Below are positions 6,940 to 16,443 of a stretch of DNA of 64,000 bases, in pieces. The notes below the pieces were generated by a model. It made no database searches, was not told where the DNA came from, and was given only the letters and a program-made list of their open reading frames with translations. The position numbers were made by a program, and so were the translations under genes. The stretch is from Chloroflexota bacterium (lineage in GTDB: Bacteria > Chloroflexota > Ktedonobacteria > Ktedonobacterales > JADMIN01), in contig JAJPKE010000037.1 in NCBI GenBank assembly GCA_021323855.1, positions 62,001 to 126,000 on the forward strand, read 5' to 3'. Every line of letters starts with the position of its first letter. Position 1 is the first letter of the stretch.

Positions 6940-8226
6940 ATGGCCGAACACGAAGCCGAGCAAGAACACGTCCTCGCCGATGGTGTTTGGGCTGCATTGT
7001 CGCGGCGCGGCATTTCACGGCGCGATTTCCTAAAATTCTGCACAGTCATGACGAGCGCACTGGCGCTGCCGATGCGCTATACCCCGCGCATTGTGCGTGC
7101 GCTTGAACAGGCGCAACGACCAGCCCTGGTGTGGCTGGAGTTTCAAGATTGCGCTGGCAATTCAGAATCTGCCCTGCGCGCCAGCCACCCCACGTTTGCT
7201 GATATCGTGCTCGATCTCCTGTCCTGGAACTATCATGAGACCGTCATGGCGCCTTCGGGTACAGCCGCAGAGAAATCGCTACACGACACGATCACTGCTG
7301 AGCAAGGCAAGTATCTCGCTGTTGTCGAAGGTTCTATTCCGTTGGCGTATGGTGGGGTCTACTGCACGATTGGTGGGCGCACGGCAATAGACATCGTCAA
7401 AGAGGTCTGCGGCAACGCCTATGCCACCATCGCTGTCGGCACCTGCGCCGCCTTTGGTGGCATTCCAGCCGCAGCGGGTGGCGTTACCGGGGCGGTAGGG
7501 GTTGGAGATGCAGTGCCGGGTCTAAAGTTGATTAATCTCAGCGCCTGCCCGATGAACGGCGCTAACCTTGCCGCCACCATTGTTCACTGGCTCACGTTCA
7601 AGGAACTTCCGGCCACCGATGAACTCAATCGTCCGCTCTTCGCTCATGGAGACCGCATTCATGACCACTGCCCGCGTCGTGCTCACTATGACGCTGGGCA
7701 ATTTGTTGAAGAGTGGGGTGATGAAGGGCATCAGCTTGGTTGGTGCCTCTACAAGATGGGATGCAAAGGTCCGGCAACCAATTATAACTGCCCACAGATT
7801 CAATGGAACGATGGCACCAACTGGCCCATTGGGGTGGGACATGGCTGCGTCGGCTGCGCACAGCCGCAGTTCTGGGATGCAATGAGTCCCTTCTATCGCA
7901 CGTTACCGTCGGTGCCAGGGTTCGGCGTTGAGACCACTGCTGAAGAGGTCGGCCTCGGCGTTGCCGCCACCGTCGCCGCGCTCACAGCAGCGCATGCTGT
8001 TGGTTCTGCTGTTCGACAACGGCGCGCAGCAAAGTCTCAGGCGGCAGCTTCAAACACTGCAACGCCACCTGTAACCGGCACCAGCCAGGCGCTATCAGCT
8101 ACAGCATCTGACGCAGTGCCTGTTACGGCTGGCTCTGCCAGCGCGCAGACCAATACTGAAGCAAAGCCGGCGGATACGCCAGATGAGCAGCGGCACGATA
8201 CTCAAGAGGAGGGTGCCCAACCATGA
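6940..8226 (+). CDS. hyaA: [NiFe] hydrogenase small subunit, Tat-exported
   Basis: 428 residues, counted from ATG 6940, which follows GGAGCAAGG; an ATG at 6919 and a GTG at 6901 are possible but poorer starts. A twin-arginine signal SRRDFLKF (26-33) is followed by the Fe-S domains. Proximal-cluster ligands are C71, C169 (VGTCAAFGG) and C203 (SACPMNG); the place of the usual second Cys in CxGC is N74 (DCAGNSE). H241/C244/C269/C275 fit the distal [4Fe-4S] and C284/C303/C306 the medial cluster. A C-terminal helix (about 336-357) anchors it, followed by an unusual ~70-residue Ala/Thr/Gln-rich tail. With the large subunit it oxidises H2 outside the membrane and passes electrons to the cytochrome b. 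Its stop overlaps the next start (ATGA). Confidence 0.93.
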   Translation: MAEHEAEQEHVLADGVWAALSRRGISRRDFLKFCTVMTSALALPMRYTPRIVRALEQAQRPALVWLEFQDCAGNSESALRASHPTFADIVLDLLSWNYHETVMAPSGTAAEKSLHDTITAEQGKYLAVVEGSIPLAYGGVYCTIGGRTAIDIVKEVCGNAYATIAVGTCAAFGGIPAAAGGVTGAVGVGDAVPGLKLINLSACPMNGANLAATIVHWLTFKELPATDELNRPLFAHGDRIHDHCPRRAHYDAGQFVEEWGDEGHQLGWCLYKMGCKGPATNYNCPQIQWNDGTNWPIGVGHGCVGCAQPQFWDAMSPFYRTLPSVPGFGVETTAEEVGLGVAATVAALTAAHAVGSAVRQRRAAKSQAAASNTATPPVTGTSQALSATASDAVPVTAGSASAQTNTEAKPADTPDEQRHDTQEEGAQP

Positions 8227-9929
8227 GAATTGCCATTGATCCCATCACCCGCATTGAAGGGCATCTGCGGATTGAAGTCGAAGTCCAGGATGGCCGTGTG
8301 ACGGACGCCTGGAGTTCGGGCACGATGTTTCGTGGCATCGAGATGATTCTGCGCCACCGCGATCCTCGCGATGCCTGGGTATTTGCCCAGCGCATCTGTG
8401 GTGTCTGCACGACGGTTCATGCGCTGGCTTCTGTACGCGCGGTGGAGAATGCACTTGGTATTACCATTCCAGACAACGCGCGTCTTGTCCGCGACCTGAT
8501 AGCTGGCGCTCAACTGGTCCAGGATCATGTCGTCCATTTCTATCACTTGCATGCGCTAGATTGGGTAGATGTTACCCTGGCGCTCAAGGCAGATCCAGGC
8601 GCAACTGCGACACTTGCGCAATCCATCTCGCTCTGGCCGAAGTCCAGTAAAACATACTTCAAGGGTGTCCAGGATCGGTTGCAAGCCTTCGTCAATACTG
8701 GCCAATTGGGCATCTTCGCTAATGGATACTGGGGCCATCCCGCCTACGTGCTGCCGCCTGAAGTCAACTTGCTGGGCGTGGCGCATTACCTGGAGGCGCT
8801 CGATTGGCAGCGCGATTTCATCCGCATTCATGCCATCCTCGGGGGGAAGAATCCGCACCCGCAATCCTACCTTGTTGGTGGTATGGCAACCGCCCTCAAT
8901 CCCAATAACGAAGCAACAGTCAATGCAGACCGGTTATCGCTGCTCGCGCAATTATTGCAACGCGGACAGGATTTTGTGGCGCAGGTCTATTTGCCTGACG
9001 TCCTTGCCATTGCTTCCTTTTATAAAGATTGGAGCGCACTTGGGAGTGGGCTGGGAAACTACATGGCCTATGGAGACTATCCCAGCGACAACAAAAACCG
9101 GCCAGACACGTTCTTTTTCCCTGGTGGTCTGATCCTCTCGCAGAATCTGACCGCTGTTCAGGCGGTGGATCAACATCAAGTATCTGAGTACGTGACCCAT
9201 TCCTGGTATAACTACGCAGCAGGCGACGCCACCGGGTTGCATCCCTGGCAGGGGGAAACAGCCCCCAAGTTTACGGGTCCGCAGCCTCCCTATGATTTCC
9301 TCCTGGTAGACGGAAAGTATAGCTGGTTGAAAGCCCCGCGTTACGCTGGGCACGCCGTAGAAGTTGGCCCTCTTGCCCGCATGCTCCTTGCGTATGCTCA
9401 GGATGACGCCGCCGTGCAGTCAGTGGTGAATAGCGCGCTCTCCCAGCTCAAGGTTGGACCTGCCGCGCTCTTTTCGACGTTAGGTAGGGTGGCTGCTCGC
9501 GCCATTGAAGCGCAGGTCATGGTTCAGCAACTTCCGACCTGGCTTGGGCAGTTGGAAGATAACATGGCGCGTGGGGACTTGCGAATTCATGACAATACCT
9601 ACTGGGACCCATCTACGTGGCCCAAAGAGGCGTTTGGTTTTGGTTTCCATGAGGCGCCGCGTGGTTCTCTGGGCCACTGGGTTCATATCAAGGATGGCGA
9701 AATTGCCAACTATCAGGCCGTGGTTCCCAGCACATGGAATGCTGGTCCACGTGATGCCGCTGGCCAGCGGGGAGCCTATGAGTCGGCATTGATTGGCACT
9801 CCAGTCGCCAACCCTGAGCAGCCGGTGGAAATCCTGCGCACCGTCCACTCGTTTGACCCTTGCCTGGCGTGCGCCGTTCATGTGGTGGACCCGCGCGGAC
9901 GTGAGTACGCCAATATTCGGGTTGTCTGA
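8223..9929 (+). CDS. hyaB: [NiFe] hydrogenase large subunit
   Basis: 568 residues. The Ni-Fe site is bound by C59/C62 (RICGVCTTVH) and C547/C550 (DPCLACAVH, 545-553). These L1/L2 motifs mark group 1 membrane-bound uptake hydrogenases. A 15-residue C-terminal peptide after H553 is expected to be removed by the protease encoded downstream once nickel is inserted. There is no signal peptide, so it should be co-exported with the Tat-bearing small subunit. The start overlaps the small-subunit stop by four bases. This is the catalytic subunit for H2 oxidation. Confidence 0.96.
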   Translation: MRIAIDPITRIEGHLRIEVEVQDGRVTDAWSSGTMFRGIEMILRHRDPRDAWVFAQRICGVCTTVHALASVRAVENALGITIPDNARLVRDLIAGAQLVQDHVVHFYHLHALDWVDVTLALKADPGATATLAQSISLWPKSSKTYFKGVQDRLQAFVNTGQLGIFANGYWGHPAYVLPPEVNLLGVAHYLEALDWQRDFIRIHAILGGKNPHPQSYLVGGMATALNPNNEATVNADRLSLLAQLLQRGQDFVAQVYLPDVLAIASFYKDWSALGSGLGNYMAYGDYPSDNKNRPDTFFFPGGLILSQNLTAVQAVDQHQVSEYVTHSWYNYAAGDATGLHPWQGETAPKFTGPQPPYDFLLVDGKYSWLKAPRYAGHAVEVGPLARMLLAYAQDDAAVQSVVNSALSQLKVGPAALFSTLGRVAARAIEAQVMVQQLPTWLGQLEDNMARGDLRIHDNTYWDPSTWPKEAFGFGFHEAPRGSLGHWVHIKDGEIANYQAVVPSTWNAGPRDAAGQRGAYESALIGTPVANPEQPVEILRTVHSFDPCLACAVHVVDPRGREYANIRVV

Positions 9930-9986
9930 TGTCTCAGGGTAATAGCCTGCTCAAGGGTAAGGGTATGAGACGAAAGGGTGGCGCAC

Positions 9987-10820
9987 ATGGAGACAATCCA
10001 TCGCAGGGGCAATGAGATCAACAAGGTCAACCAGGTCAATGATCCTTCGATTTCTCCACAGGAAAGCGAAGCTACGAACCTACTCTCACGCGCTGAGTTG
10101 CCTTCAACCTCGCGGGGAACGGAGCTGAGGCAAACACTGTATGTCTGGGATTTGCCGGTCCGTATCACTCATTGGCTCAACGTGTTGTGTATCGTTGTCC
10201 TATCGGTGACGGGCTACTACATTGCGAACCCATTCATCATGACACAGGGTGATGCCACTTCACAGTATCTGATGGGGACCGTGCGCTTCATCCATTATGT
10301 GACCGCGTTTGTCTTTACGATGAGCGTGCTATTTCGCGTCTACTGGGCGTTTGCTGGAAACACGTATGCCCGCTGGTCCCAATTCCTCCCAGCTTCACGC
10401 CAGCGACTGCGAGACTTGGGGCGGATGATACGCTATTACACCTTCTTGCGACGCGAGCCTCCCGCCGAAATTGGCCATAATCCCTTAGCTGGGGTCACCT
10501 ACGTCGGCCTCTACATCCTTTTCGGCTTGCAAATCGTTACCGGATTTGCCTTGTATAGCCTGCCATACCACGATGGCTGGCTCAAAGCCGGGTTCGGGTG
10601 GATTGTTGTGCTGGTGGGTACACAAACGTTGCGCCTGGTGCATACGATCATCATGTTCTTGATTATCGCCTTCACGATTCACCACGTCTATAGCGCAGTC
10701 CTCATTGACCTCGAAGAACGCAGTGGCCTCGTATCCAGTATCGTGACCGGGCGCAAGTCCCTGACAGCGCAGCATATTGCGGAGGCTCAGGAACAGCCGA
10801 AAAAGAAGGCGGAGCACTAA
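9987..10820 (+). CDS. hyaC: Hydrogenase b-type cytochrome subunit
   Basis: 277 residues. After ~50 polar residues comes VWDLPVRITHWLNV, typical of HyaC/HupC, then four membrane helices with histidines in THWLN, FIHYVTAF and the last helix (RLVHTIIMF...FTIHHVY) suited to two b haems. It passes electrons from the small subunit to the quinone pool. The N-terminus carries a 9-base tandem repeat coding INKVNQVND that is not conserved in the family. ATG 9987 follows AAAGGGTGG; a GTG at 9978 is an alternative. The next gene starts right after its stop. Confidence 0.92.
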   Translation: METIHRRGNEINKVNQVNDPSISPQESEATNLLSRAELPSTSRGTELRQTLYVWDLPVRITHWLNVLCIVVLSVTGYYIANPFIMTQGDATSQYLMGTVRFIHYVTAFVFTMSVLFRVYWAFAGNTYARWSQFLPASRQRLRDLGRMIRYYTFLRREPPAEIGHNPLAGVTYVGLYILFGLQIVTGFALYSLPYHDGWLKAGFGWIVVLVGTQTLRLVHTIIMFLIIAFTIHHVYSAVLIDLEERSGLVSSIVTGRKSLTAQHIAEAQEQPKKKAEH

Positions 10821-10821
10821 T

Positions 10822-11388
10822 ATGCACAGCGAACTTGATGCTACAGCGCCTGGCGCTGATTGCGCAACGGTGGTTCTGGGACTGGGCAATCTGCTGCGCC
10901 GTGATGAAGGGTTGGGCATTCGCGCGCTCACACGCTTACAGCAACAGTACTCCTTGCCTGCCTCTGTCCAAGTGGTGGATGGTGGTACGCTTGGCTTAGA
11001 GTTACTCTCCTATCTCGAAGGCGCCAGGCGCGTACTCGTCTTGGACGCCGCACTCACCGATGGGTCTCCTGGAACAATCATATGTCTCCACGGAGATGAA
11101 GTGCCGGCCTTTTTTGGCATGCGCTCGTCGCCGCACGAAATCGGTTTGCCAGATCTACTGGCAGTTGCGCGCTTGCGCGGCGCAGCGCCTACCGAGATTA
11201 CCCTCATTGGCATGCAGCCGGGCGTAATAGAATTGGGATGGGAACTCTCTGCTGTTGTAGCCGATCATCTGGACGCCCTGGTCGAAACTACAATCAAAGA
11301 ACTCGTTCGCTGGGGAGTGCAAGTAACACCGAAAACGCCGGATCAACCAGCGTTGGAGAGCGTCGAATTGGAGGCGCACGATGCATGA
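10822..11388 (+). CDS. hyaD: Hydrogenase maturation protease
   Basis: 188 residues from ATG 10822, which has GGAGCAC upstream. VLGLGNLLRRDEGLG holds the Ni-sensing Glu/Asp of the HyaD/HybD/HycI family, and the later SSPHEIGLPD region supplies the conserved His. This endopeptidase removes the C-terminal peptide of the large subunit after Ni insertion. The 3' end overlaps hypA by eight bases, so the genes are translationally coupled. Confidence 0.92.
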   Translation: MHSELDATAPGADCATVVLGLGNLLRRDEGLGIRALTRLQQQYSLPASVQVVDGGTLGLELLSYLEGARRVLVLDAALTDGSPGTIICLHGDEVPAFFGMRSSPHEIGLPDLLAVARLRGAAPTEITLIGMQPGVIELGWELSAVVADHLDALVETTIKELVRWGVQVTPKTPDQPALESVELEAHDA

Positions 11389-11785
11389 AGTCGCGCTGAT
11401 GCAAGGGGTAGTTGCCACCGTCCAGGAGCAGGCGCAGGCTGCCGGTGCAACAAAAGTGACCCAAATCAATCTTACCATTGGAGCAGCCAGCCACTTTACC
11501 GAGGAGATTGCACGCCAGCACTTTGAAACGCTCGCCGCTGGAACAGTAGCCGAAGAGGCTACACTGCACATCACCTGGCTTCCGGCGACCTACCAATGCT
11601 TTACCTGCCTGCATCAATTCCAGAGTGCCGAACCACTCGAAACAATCATATGCCCGCGCTGTGGTGGGGTTGCGCTGGAAATCGCCCACAGGGATGTCTG
11701 CCAGGTAGATAGCCTGGAAATCGTTCGCGCGGGACAGCAGCCCCAGCACCTTGATGCTTCATACGAAACAACACCACGAGTGTGA
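11381..11785 (+). CDS. hypA: HypA nickel chaperone for hydrogenase
   Basis: 134 residues. MHEVALMQG gives the N-terminal Ni ligand His2, and the zinc site uses C73/C76 and C91/C94 (CFTC, CPRC). HypA delivers nickel with HypB. The C-terminus is slightly longer than the usual ~115 residues. HypB, D, E and F are not in this window, so they must be elsewhere in the genome. Confidence 0.93.
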   Translation: MHEVALMQGVVATVQEQAQAAGATKVTQINLTIGAASHFTEEIARQHFETLAAGTVAEEATLHITWLPATYQCFTCLHQFQSAEPLETIICPRCGGVALEIAHRDVCQVDSLEIVRAGQQPQHLDASYETTPRV

Positions 11786-11807
11786 ATTGCAAGGCAGGTG
11801 AAATGCG

Positions 11808-12101
11808 ATGTGTAGAACGTTACCCGGCAAGGTCATAGCGATGTCGGGCGCTATGGCACTGGTGGAGTTCAACGGGCTGCAACTCCAGTGCAACGCGCTG
11901 ACCCAGCCAGACGTGAAAGTTGGCGACTACGTCTTGGTTCATGCCAATTTGCTCGTCGCTATCATCTCCGATGAGGAAGCTATGCAAATGTTGGCGGCAG
12001 CCCGTGAATTGGACGCAGCAATAGCGCGTGAGGCCGGAGACCGTCCTCCTGGTCAACCGACGGATACCAGCCGTCATGCAGGAGAAGCGCGAGAGAAATG
12101 A
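11808..12101 (+). CDS. hypC: HypC/HupF-type hydrogenase chaperone
   Basis: 97 residues. The N-terminus MCRTLPGKV has the essential Cys2 of HypC, which forms a bridge with HypD and the large-subunit precursor during Fe(CN)2CO transfer. A single small beta-barrel (DYVLVHANLLVAIISDEEA) is followed by a charged tail. It lies 22 bases after hypA in the same operon. Confidence 0.92.
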   Translation: MCRTLPGKVIAMSGAMALVEFNGLQLQCNALTQPDVKVGDYVLVHANLLVAIISDEEAMQMLAAARELDAAIAREAGDRPPGQPTDTSRHAGEAREK

Positions 12102-12183
12102 TGGCATCCACCGTCTGCGGAAATCCTTTGCCAGTGCGGTGGTTGACGAATGTTTGTGGCAGAACTGCCAGGAGGTACGTGAT

Positions 12184-13152
12184 ATGAGTATGTCCATGAA
12201 ACAGGCACAATCTCCGGATCCGCGCATTGGATATGCGTTTGCCGGCCTGAATGCCATTATCAGCGGCATCGCCATCTACGTCAATAGCCTGGGGGTAAAG
12301 CTGTTTGCCGATGCAACGCTTTATACCACGTTGAAGAATCTGGTCGTCGGCCTGGCGCTGCTCCTCCCCTTTGCATTCTTTGCGAGCCGGCGCGCTGAAT
12401 GGAAACGGCTCACGGGCAGACAGTGGAGTTTATTGCTCCTGCTGGCCGTCATTGGTGGCAGTGTGCCCTATGTCCTCTTCTTTTCCGGGCTAAAGTTGGG
12501 CACGCCCGTAACCTCATCCTTGCTCAATCATGCGCAATTCTTGCTGGTCGCATTCTTAGCCGTTCTCTTCCTGCGCGAACGCCCAGGCATCATTGTTTGG
12601 CTGGCGCTGCTTACCCTACTCGTTGGCACGATATGGGGAATGAGCATCACCAGCCTTCGTTGGGGCACAGGTGATACGCTGGTAGCTGCTTCTACTGTCC
12701 TCTTTGCGGCAGGCGTTGTGCTGGCGAAATACCTTTTGCATGACCTCTCTACCGTGACCGTGATGACAGCAAAGATGAGCATTGGCTCGCTATTCCTGGT
12801 GATCTATGTCGCAGCCACTGGCCGCATGGGCATGATCGCCCATCTCTCCTATGCTCAGTGGACTTTTGTCGTCGTCACTGGACTCATTTTGCTGGCCTTT
12901 ACCGTAACGGCATTCCTCGCGTTACGCTACGCTTCCGCCACAGTTGCGACTGCTATTCCTGCTGCCGCCCCTTTGATTACTACCGCATTGGTGATCTTTA
13001 TCCCACAAGTAGGAGTAAAGCCTACACCGGTCCCGGGGGTGATTCTGATGGCGCTGGCGGTACTTATCCTCTTTATTGCAGGTAGCTGGCAGGAGGTGCA
13101 GACATGGCGCAAAGGAAAACGCACTCTGACGAGGGTAGAGGCAACCGCATGA
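12184..13152 (+). CDS. EamA/DMT-family transporter
   Basis: 322 residues with about ten hydrophobic helices in two EamA repeats of five. ATG 12184 follows CAGGAGGT. DMT proteins export or exchange small metabolites. The position inside the hydrogenase operon, between hypC and the conserved unknown (whose start overlaps this stop as ATGA), is unusual. It may supply or remove something needed for the hydrogenase, or simply be co-regulated. The substrate cannot be told. Confidence 0.85.
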   Translation: MSMSMKQAQSPDPRIGYAFAGLNAIISGIAIYVNSLGVKLFADATLYTTLKNLVVGLALLLPFAFFASRRAEWKRLTGRQWSLLLLLAVIGGSVPYVLFFSGLKLGTPVTSSLLNHAQFLLVAFLAVLFLRERPGIIVWLALLTLLVGTIWGMSITSLRWGTGDTLVAASTVLFAAGVVLAKYLLHDLSTVTVMTAKMSIGSLFLVIYVAATGRMGMIAHLSYAQWTFVVVTGLILLAFTVTAFLALRYASATVATAIPAAAPLITTALVIFIPQVGVKPTPVPGVILMALAVLILFIAGSWQEVQTWRKGKRTLTRVEATA

Positions 13153-13901
13153 CATCTTTGTCATCTGTGTCAGGTGCTATTTTGTTTGGGCGTTACGCCT
13201 TTGCCCCGAACCGGCTGGGGTATTGTGGACCAGACGATCATCAGGCGCTGCTCGAATACATAGCGAGCCAGCGCCCTGATCGCGGCCTGCTCGAACTCGA
13301 GCGCCGCTTTGAGGGTGCATATCCCTATTTATGCCTGATTGCGCAGGCCAATCACATCGCAGATCCGTTCGATAAGCGCGTCGTAGAGGCTTATTGGATT
13401 GGCAACTCGTATCTGGAACAGGTAGATGCCGCACGTTTCTATGACTCGCTGACGCTGCGTTTCAGGCCGCGCATGGATAGTCGCTCGTTTTCCTGGTTGA
13501 CTGGCAAACTTGCGCTCGGCGCACGGCCACATCACAACTTTCACGTATTTGACGTGTACATGCGTACCGGTCTCATGAAAGATGATCGCGCGGCAATCGT
13601 CGTTGAAACGATGGATTCCTGTCGCGTCAGTTGGGGCAAAGTAATTGCCGTAGATGGACCAGAACTCATCGTGGAACGGCCAAAACTCGTGCTGATTGGC
13701 GGCAAGTTCGTGCTGACAGAGCCAGAGGTTGTGCGAGTGACCCGGCAAATCAGCGGGCTAGGATTTGCCGATCAGGCAGAACCTGGGATGTATGTCTCTA
13801 TTCATTGGGATTGGGCCTGTGAGGTATTGCCGGCGGCCAAACGTCAGCGTCTGATGGCCGCCACACGCCAGTACATCCTGCTGGCGAATCAGACGCTCTA
13901 G
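13149..13901 (+). CDS. Conserved protein of unknown function in the hydrogenase operon
   Basis: 250 residues, soluble, no signal peptide or membrane helix. Features are an N-terminal ILFGRYAFAPNRLGYCGPDD segment, GARPHHNFHVFDVY with two His, and a C-terminal HWDWACEVL. I recall proteins of this type (DUF6390, recalled, not checked) beside [NiFe] hydrogenase genes. The start at 13149 overlaps the preceding stop, so it is coupled to the operon. A role in hydrogenase assembly or quality control is inference. An upstream start at 13104 would add 15 residues. Confidence 0.75.
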   Translation: MTSLSSVSGAILFGRYAFAPNRLGYCGPDDHQALLEYIASQRPDRGLLELERRFEGAYPYLCLIAQANHIADPFDKRVVEAYWIGNSYLEQVDAARFYDSLTLRFRPRMDSRSFSWLTGKLALGARPHHNFHVFDVYMRTGLMKDDRAAIVVETMDSCRVSWGKVIAVDGPELIVERPKLVLIGGKFVLTEPEVVRVTRQISGLGFADQAEPGMYVSIHWDWACEVLPAAKRQRLMAATRQYILLANQTL

Positions 13902-14013
13902 TGGAGCGGTCGTGTTCCTGGAAAGTGCAAGACCTTTCTGGGAGCATGACCTGCGCCTATGGGTTGGGTCTGCCCGCGTCGTCAATTGGTGCTTATGCCG
14001 TGGTTTTGGTGTG

Positions 14014-15525
14014 CTAACGTGCCAGTGCCAGCAGCAGCGCGGGACGTATCACACGCCGGTAGATATCCGACTGGAGTTGCTCACCGGGATCGCAACGCGC
14101 TTTGATCGCCTGAAATTGGCGCAACGCTTCGGCGGGCATGGATTGCGCAAACTGCTTGGGTGTTAGCGTACTGTCTTTGGCGAGGAAGAAGGTTCCACCG
14201 CTCTCTGCTACGAACGTGTTCAAATCGCGCAACAGCGCCTCTACAGCGCCCTCGCGGCTGGGGTGCGCGGCGTAATCGAGCGCGAGCGAATAGCCATCAG
14301 GTAGGTAGTTGAGTAGGAAGCTGCTGGAGCGGTGTTTCTTGAGAACCGCTAACGCTGGCTCGATGCCTGCCCGTTGCGAGCGTTCCAGGGTTTCATGGAA
14401 GATATGGGGCGCGACCAGGGCTGGCGCGAAAGTTTGGTGCTGGATCAATCCCCCTGGCAGGTAGATGCGCTTGAAGTTCGGGATGAAATTGAGCATAAAA
14501 TTGGCGGTGACATAGCGTTCGTAATGGGGTCTGCCTGAGCCTGGTAGATGTCCGCGCCACCATTGGGCGCGATTTGCAAGACGAGTACCCCAGGGCGTTG
14601 CAAGAGGTCGAGCCAGGGCGGGAACCCATTCGACTGGCAGAATGCCTGCGATATGGCTGGACGGCGGCTGGAACGAGGGATCGAGCGTCTGCTGTGGATG
14701 CGGATCCTCGCCGGGCGCCAGTTCACGCATCAGTTTCACGAGTCCGCGCCCCAGCCGCTGGCCGCGTGCAGCGGTGTCGAGCCAACCCACCAGATGTGTT
14801 GTCTGTTCTCCTGCGCTCGCATCACTCATCGTCGCTTCTTCTGCGCTACACTCGACGGTATCAAGGAGTGCGGCAAGCGATTCATGCGCCGTTTGGCGAA
14901 CGTGGACCAGGCCGGAGTGAATATGGCGCAGCCGCAGCGTGAGGGCCGTAAAGCAACCCAGGAGACCGAAACCGCCAATGGCAGCATGAAAGAGGTCGCG
15001 GTGATGCTCGCGCGAGCACGTGATCGTCTCACCAGATGGCAACATCAGGTCGAAGGCGACGATATAGTCGCCAAAGCAGCCGTCACGCCAATTATTCTTG
15101 CCGTGAATATTGGCCGCTGCCGCCCCACCTACAGTAACCGCCATCGTGCCAGGCACGACCGCTGGCCACCAGCCGTCGGATAATGTCCGCTGCCAGAGCT
15201 GCGCGATGGTGACACCTGGCTCGACAATGATCTCTCCACGAACGGCATCCCAGGCGAGTACGCGATTCATCTGCGAGGTATCGAGTACTATCTGATCGCC
15301 GTTGAGCGCCGCATCGCCGTAGCTGCACCCTGCGCCGCGCAGGCCCACTGTTCTGCCTTCGGCGCGAGCGAGGGCGAATACAGCCGCTATCTCCTCGGCG
15401 CAACGTGGACGCGCAATGACACATCTGGCGCGACTCCGCATGCCGTAGCCTTCTAGTAGCTCGCTGCTGAACGACCATGAATTGGACACTGTATGATCTC
15501 GTTGCGCTGGCGGAGTGGGTGTCAC
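14014..15525 (-). CDS. FAD-binding oxidoreductase of the DprE1/VAO type
   Basis: 503 residues. The FAD-binding PCMH domain shows LRGAGCSYGDAALN and GTMAVTVGGAAAANIHGKNN, both close to the pattern in decaprenylphosphoryl-ribose oxidase (DprE1). The C-terminal substrate domain follows, ending in CDPGEQLQSDIYRR. There is no obvious DprE2 partner: the neighbours are a DoxX protein and the convergent hydrogenase operon. It probably oxidises a sugar or polyprenyl-sugar alcohol. The start is GTG 15525 behind CGAGGAGT. No four-part operator precedes it. Confidence 0.82.
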   Translation of the reverse strand: MTPTPPAQRDHTVSNSWSFSSELLEGYGMRSRARCVIARPRCAEEIAAVFALARAEGRTVGLRGAGCSYGDAALNGDQIVLDTSQMNRVLAWDAVRGEIIVEPGVTIAQLWQRTLSDGWWPAVVPGTMAVTVGGAAAANIHGKNNWRDGCFGDYIVAFDLMLPSGETITCSREHHRDLFHAAIGGFGLLGCFTALTLRLRHIHSGLVHVRQTAHESLAALLDTVECSAEEATMSDASAGEQTTHLVGWLDTAARGQRLGRGLVKLMRELAPGEDPHPQQTLDPSFQPPSSHIAGILPVEWVPALARPLATPWGTRLANRAQWWRGHLPGSGRPHYERYVTANFMLNFIPNFKRIYLPGGLIQHQTFAPALVAPHIFHETLERSQRAGIEPALAVLKKHRSSSFLLNYLPDGYSLALDYAAHPSREGAVEALLRDLNTFVAESGGTFFLAKDSTLTPKQFAQSMPAEALRQFQAIKARCDPGEQLQSDIYRRVIRPALLLALAR

Positions 15526-15608
15526 CTGATACTCCTCGTGTAAAGCCTATAAATAGTGCGCGGTACGCGACGCAGCGTGTATGGGAGATGTTATGCGATG
15601 CTGGATTC

Positions 15609-16226
15609 CTAATCGGCTGTGGTCGGCGCAATCGCTTGCTCGCGGCGCAAGAATTGGTGCACACGAGTCACAGCGTTGCCGAGTCGCTGGACAAACGAGA
15701 TGCCGATCATATCCCCAAGCACTAGCATGTTGACAATCAGGATTAGCAGGGAAAGCGGCGGCATGAGCGTATCCAGCGAGATGCCCTCATCAAACGGCGC
15801 GGCTGTGTTCAGGCCAGGAACGACCCCATCACCCATAAAGAAGTGGAAGTTGATGCACAGAAAGGCGCAAGCGAGCGAAGCCAACACTGCCGCTACCATC
15901 TCTGCGACCGCCAGGCGATATTGCGGCGCGCCGCGCTGACGTAGCGGACTAATCAGCAGCACTACACCGACGAGGAGCGCCACACCGATCAGGATTTCGG
16001 TGATCTCAATGGCATAGCCGAAAGCGACACTATGCGGAATGATTATCCCTCGCAAGAATGATACATACCACCCGTTAGGATTATTTTTGATGCTGTCTTG
16101 TAATGTGCTGGCCAGCCCTTGAGGAAATACTCCTGATAGCACTTTGTTCGTGCCGGAGACCAGCCACTCCCAGGCGATGATTCCCTGAACTGCTGCGGCC
16201 ACATATCGGGCATCACGACTCATCAT
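15609..16226 (-). CDS. DoxX/TQO-like membrane protein
   Basis: 205 residues with four to five helices. The N-terminal segment AWEWLVSGTNKVLSG resembles DoxX/DoxD proteins, which include the small subunit of thiosulfate:quinone oxidoreductase. Two ATG codons are adjacent (16226 and 16223) behind GAGGAGAGAG. It is preceded by its own four-part operator (16329-16376) and diverges from the multicopper oxidase gene. A quinone-linked redox role is likely; the substrate is not known. Confidence 0.75.
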   Translation of the reverse strand: MMSRDARYVAAAVQGIIAWEWLVSGTNKVLSGVFPQGLASTLQDSIKNNPNGWYVSFLRGIIIPHSVAFGYAIEITEILIGVALLVGVVLLISPLRQRGAPQYRLAVAEMVAAVLASLACAFLCINFHFFMGDGVVPGLNTAAPFDEGISLDTLMPPLSLLILIVNMLVLGDMIGISFVQRLGNAVTRVHQFLRREQAIAPTTAD

Positions 16227-16310
16227 GTGTCTCTCTCCTCATTGTTGTCTGCCATATCTGGTTCGTTCGTCTGGCAAACAAAGCGTCACATAGACTACAG
16301 ACTCATGAGG

Positions 16311-16376
16311 ATTATGGGGAATGCTGTATCACAAATCTATCACAGCCTGCGCCCTCTATATCACGGACAAATCACA
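16311..16376 (-). promoter_or_regulatory. Four-part TGTGA operator and promoter of the DoxX gene
   Basis: TCACA or TCACG starts at 16329, 16340, 16361 and 16372 (spacings 11, 21, 11), read leftwards as direct TGTGA/CGTGA repeats. A good -10 CATAAT lies at 16311-16316 (minus strand), 12 bases beyond the last repeat. Confidence 0.8.
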
Positions 16377-16443
16377 TAGCTTCAAGGTTGCAAGGATGAA
16401 GAGCAGGGTTGAGACAATTTTCAGAATATATGCCGCTGGTTGG

